Of a stretch of 8,752 nt of DNA, positions 6,861-8,752 are shown one piece after another (the stretch's first letter is position 1; each line of letters begins with the position of its first letter). The position numbers were made by a program, and so were the translations under genes. The stretch is taken from positions 1 to 8,752 of the forward strand of contig VGOX01000069.1 in the NCBI GenBank assembly GCA_016875755.1, given 5' to 3'. The notes beneath the pieces were generated by a model. It was not told the DNA's origin. It searched no databases and saw only the letters and a list, made by a program, of their open reading frames with translations. The stretch is from Chloroflexota bacterium (GTDB lineage: Bacteria; Chloroflexota; Anaerolineae; Anaerolineales; Villigracilaceae).

Positions 6861-7766
6861 TTAGTTGGGATCTTGGGTCAAGTCTTCGCCGAACCACTTA
6901 TTGGAGAGTTCGGAAAGTGTGCCGTCAGCATGCATACCTTCGATGATCTTGTTGACTTCGGCGAGGAAGCTGGCGGTGGGCAGGCTGGCGCTCTTGTCAA
7001 CTGCGGCGGCGAGATCTTCCGAGTAGACTGCTGAGCCGAGCTTCACAACGGGGAAATCTGCTGCGATGTTAGCATTGACCACGGTTTCGGAGGTTACGTA
7101 ACCAACGAAGTCCTCACGTCCAGCGGCGATGGCTTGGGCGCATTCTTGGTCAGTGGGCAGCGGAACGACGGTGATGTTGGCGGGCGGTTGGGCGTAGATG
7201 GAGGTTTCGGGCAGGCCGAGACCTTCAATGTCACCGCTCAACCACTGATCGTAGGTGGTGGCGCTGCCGACGCAAAGAGCCTGTCCCTCGAGGTCAGCAA
7301 GGCTGCTCAAGCCAGAGTCGTTGCGGACCGCGATGACCGCAGGGGTGTAGTAGTAGGGGGTGCTGAAATCCAGAATTTGCTGGCGGGCAGTGGTGACGGT
7401 CATCGAACCAACGCTGATATCCCACTTGTCAGCCCAGGATCCGGCGGTGATGATGTCCCAATCGGGGGTGGCGAAACAGGTTTCAACACCGAGGCCATTA
7501 CCGATGGCGATGGCAACGTCCACATCGAAGCCCTGCATTTCAGCAGTGGTCAACGCATCAGACGGGCACTTGGTGTCTGCGGGGCGTGAGCCGGCAGTAT
7601 TCAATAATGACTGAGGTTCGTAATTGGGGTCGGTTGAAACGAGGACATAACCACGTTCCTTGATGGCGCCAAGCAAATCTTCAGCCTGGCTGGCGCTGCC
7701 GCCACAAGCGGCGAGGACAAGGGATGCCAGCATGAGCACGCTGACAAGGGCGAACAGTTTCTTCAT
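6861..7766 (-). CDS. Lipoprotein substrate-binding protein of the amino-acid ABC importer
   Basis: This 301-residue extracytoplasmic solute-binding protein belongs to the SBP_bac_3 (polar amino-acid) group. The N-terminus is a signal peptide MKK plus a hydrophobic run ending in lipobox VLAAC with lipidated C21, so it is anchored to the outer membrane leaflet. Family marks are GFDVDVAIAIG, WADKWDISVGSMTVTTARQ with the carboxylate-binding R128, and LDFSTPYYY. I chose the second ATG (7766): GGAGGAG ends 6 bases before it and directly abuts the upstream ATG at 7772. Oddities: an insertion of about 15 residues before GFDVDVA carrying C67, extra cysteines C97, C165 and C209, and a V where the ligand-amine Asp is usually found (near residue 224). 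It is first in the operon with permease, ATPase and DDAH. The ligand is unknown; an arginine-like compound is inferred. Confidence 0.93.
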   Translation of the reverse strand: MKKLFALVSVLMLASLVLAACGGSASQAEDLLGAIKERGYVLVSTDPNYEPQSLLNTAGSRPADTKCPSDALTTAEMQGFDVDVAIAIGNGLGVETCFATPDWDIITAGSWADKWDISVGSMTVTTARQQILDFSTPYYYTPAVIAVRNDSGLSSLADLEGQALCVGSATTYDQWLSGDIEGLGLPETSIYAQPPANITVVPLPTDQECAQAIAAGREDFVGYVTSETVVNANIAADFPVVKLGSAVYSEDLAAAVDKSASLPTASFLAEVNKIIEGMHADGTLSELSNKWFGEDLTQDPN

Positions 7767-7796
7767 TTTCATCTCCTCCGAGATATATTAAAGATT

Positions 7797-7836
7797 TGGC
7801 AATCGGCTGAATTGCCACAGAAAGACATTCTTTCTG
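7797..7836 (-). promoter_or_regulatory. Two abutting hairpins in the transporter operon leader
   Basis: Reading the minus strand, CAGAAAG (7836-7830) pairs with CTTTCTG (7824-7818) around a 5-base loop. Immediately next, TGGCAAT (7817-7811) pairs with ATTGCCA (7803-7797) around a 7-base loop. Both stems are perfect 7-bp and no base separates them. They would sit at the very 5' end of the transcript from the proposed promoter, about 25-60 bases before the start codon. They may protect the mRNA end or be a small regulatory RNA structure; no known riboswitch class is recognised. Confidence 0.5.
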
Positions 7837-7844
7837 CACGGTTA

Positions 7845-7873
7845 AGGATAGACTATTTTTTACATTTTTGCAA
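7845..7873 (-). promoter_or_regulatory. Probable promoter of the transporter-DDAH operon
   Basis: On the minus strand TTGCAA (7873-7868) and TATCCT (7850-7845) are 17 bases apart, each matching 4 of 6 consensus bases, with an A-rich spacer. The expected start is near 7838, immediately before the leader hairpins. The surrounding stretch 7773-7933 is A+T-rich and divergent, so the promoter of the plus-strand SCP2 gene should also lie here, but I cannot point to a convincing one. Confidence 0.45.
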
Positions 7874-7933
7874 GGATTTTCATGTATTTCATGATGGTAA
7901 AATTACTTATTAAAATAAAATGGAGGCAGGTCG

Positions 7934-8344
7934 ATGTCCGCGATATTTCCGAGTGAAGAATGGTTGAAGGGGTTGGAAGAGAAACTCAATTCTGATGAAC
8001 ATTATGCAGAGATTGCAAAAAATTGGGAGGGTGATCTGTTTTTCAATATCGAACCCGAGGGGAATTTAAAGGAGCCGCTTACGTTCTATCTGGACCTGTG
8101 GCATGGTAAGTGTCGAAAAGTGGATTACAACCCCGCTGCATCTGCCTACCCCAACACCGCCTTTAAATTGAGCGCGACCTACAACAACATCACTGCTGTG
8201 TTGACAGGTAAGTTGAATCCCATGACAGCCATGATGACCATGAAGTTGAAGGTCAATGGCAGTATGGCATATATGATGCGTAATGTCCCCACAGTATTGG
8301 ACTTTGTCCGTGTGGCGCAGGAAGTGACGAAAGAGATTGTGTAA
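7934..8344 (+). CDS. SCP2-like sterol/lipid-binding domain protein
   Basis: This 136-residue protein is a single small domain with no signal peptide or membrane helix, so it is probably cytoplasmic. It resembles the SCP2 (sterol carrier) fold, which holds a hydrophobic ligand in a pocket. Visible marks are WEGDLFFNIEPEG (31-43), FYLDLWHGKCR (51-61), then FKLSATYNNITAVLTGKLNP (77-96) and MTMKLKVNGSMAYMM (101-115), the usual SCP2 pattern of a strand, a helix, a small loop with NP, and a final Gly-rich strand. GGAGG (7922-7926) lies 7 bases before the ATG. It is divergent from the transporter operon and 12 bases ahead of an aldehyde oxidoreductase gene, with which it is probably cotranscribed. 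It may present a lipophilic substrate or aldehyde to that enzyme. The family call is good; the role is inferred. Confidence 0.82.
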   Translation: MSAIFPSEEWLKGLEEKLNSDEHYAEIAKNWEGDLFFNIEPEGNLKEPLTFYLDLWHGKCRKVDYNPAASAYPNTAFKLSATYNNITAVLTGKLNPMTAMMTMKLKVNGSMAYMMRNVPTVLDFVRVAQEVTKEIV

Positions 8345-8356
8345 ATCGTAAATCAA

Positions 8357-8752
8357 ATGCTTCCCATCCTAAAGATCAATCTCGCTGATAACACTTCCGA
8401 AGAATTTATCATCCCCAAAGAATGGGAGCGTGATTTTCTCGGAGGCGCATCTCTTGCTGCGCGTATTTTATACCCCCATCTCACGGAGAAACTTGACCCG
8501 CTCTCGCCTGAGTCTCCTTTGCTTTTTCTCAACGGACCGTTGGCTGGGACGAATGGTCCCACTACAGGGCGTTTTGTGATCTGTGGAAAAGGACCCGCAA
8601 CAAATCTGTGGGCTGAATCCAACATCGGTGGCTTCTGGGGACCTGAACTTCGCAAGGCTGGCTACGACGGGCTATGGATTACTGGAAAAGCTTCCAGCCC
8701 CGTTTATGTCTGGATCGAAGATGGCAGGTTCGAGGTCCGTAGTGCGGCGCAT
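8357..8752 (+). CDS. Tungsten-containing aldehyde:ferredoxin oxidoreductase, N-terminal part
   Basis: Open for 132 codons to the right edge, this is the start of an AOR-family enzyme, usually about 600 residues, which oxidises aldehydes to carboxylic acids (or the reverse) with ferredoxin. Conserved pieces of the first tungstopterin-binding domain are FLGGASLAARILY (27-39), DPLSPESPLLFLNGPLAGT (47-65), GRFVICGK (71-78), ESNIGGFWGPELRKAGYDG (87-105) and ITGKASSPVYV (108-118). R72 and N89 have the same 17-residue spacing as the cofactor-binding Arg76 and Asn93 of Pyrococcus furiosus AOR. The 4Fe-4S cysteines lie beyond the window. No Shine-Dalgarno precedes the ATG, and no other start exists after the in-frame stop at 8342, so initiation probably depends on coupling to the SCP2-like gene. 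The enzyme points to anaerobic metabolism; the aldehyde is unknown. Confidence 0.92.
   Translation, partial: MLPILKINLADNTSEEFIIPKEWERDFLGGASLAARILYPHLTEKLDPLSPESPLLFLNGPLAGTNGPTTGRFVICGKGPATNLWAESNIGGFWGPELRKAGYDGLWITGKASSPVYVWIEDGRFEVRSAAH

Noticed and set aside
6787..6897. A 37-codon upstream extension of the permease frame
   Set aside because: It overlaps the binding-protein stop and runs through the intergenic stem-loop; the ATG at 6786 has its own ribosome site.
7134..7589. A 151-codon open frame on the plus strand opposite the binding protein
   Set aside because: It is antisense to a clear lipoprotein gene, has repetitive low-complexity Gly/Asp-rich sequence, and has no family resemblance.
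7767..7772. First ATG of the binding protein (two codons upstream)
   Set aside because: The GGAGGAG ribosome site directly abuts it; the second ATG has the normal 6-base spacing.
7911..7916. TAAAAT as a -10 box for the SCP2-like gene
   Set aside because: The region is simply A+T-rich; no acceptable -35 lies 16-18 bases upstream, and a similar TAAAAT occurs at 7898.

Overview
The window (8752 bases, roughly half G+C) looks like part of an anaerobic or microaerophilic bacterial chromosome. The best guess is Chloroflexota, Anaerolineae-like. That guess rests on a lipoprotein-type periplasmic binding protein (usual in single-membrane bacteria), the style of PlsX and of the DDAH-type hydrolase, and the start of a tungsten aldehyde:ferredoxin oxidoreductase. 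No rRNA or other phylogenetic marker is present, so the assignment is an inference.

Layout. Positions 1-4114 (all minus strand, read right to left) hold plsX (phospholipid synthesis), a small two-helix membrane protein with a degenerate NERD-like domain one base after the plsX stop, a perfect 17-bp hairpin, and the N-terminal 776 codons of a DinG-type helicase fused to a DEDDh exonuclease (its end lies outside the window). Positions 4147-4307 (plus strand) are a compact tRNA-Leu(GAG) unit: a consensus promoter (TTGACA, 16 bases, TATAAT), the tRNA, and an intrinsic terminator. The -10 box is palindromic and may also serve plsX on the other strand.

Positions 4417-7873 (minus strand) form one operon: a promoter and a leader with two abutting hairpins, a lipoprotein amino-acid binding protein, a stem-loop, a HisM/GlnP-type permease, a GlnQ/HisP-type ATPase one base further on, and a dimethylarginine dimethylaminohydrolase (DDAH) whose start overlaps the ATPase stop. 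The genes make sense as one pathway: import of a polar, perhaps N-methylated, arginine-like compound followed by hydrolysis to citrulline and an amine. That substrate link is inferred from gene context.

Positions 7934-8752 (plus strand) hold an SCP2-like lipid-binding domain protein followed 12 bases later, in the same reading frame, by the N-terminus of a tungsten aldehyde:ferredoxin oxidoreductase that runs off the window.

I saw no insertion sequence, CRISPR array, prophage gene or origin. The most interesting items are the DDAH-transporter operon with an unusual binding protein, the SCP2-AOR pair, the plsX-coupled membrane protein that keeps a NERD-like fold but seems to lack its nuclease residues, and the helicase that carries both an exonuclease domain and iron-sulfur-type cysteines.
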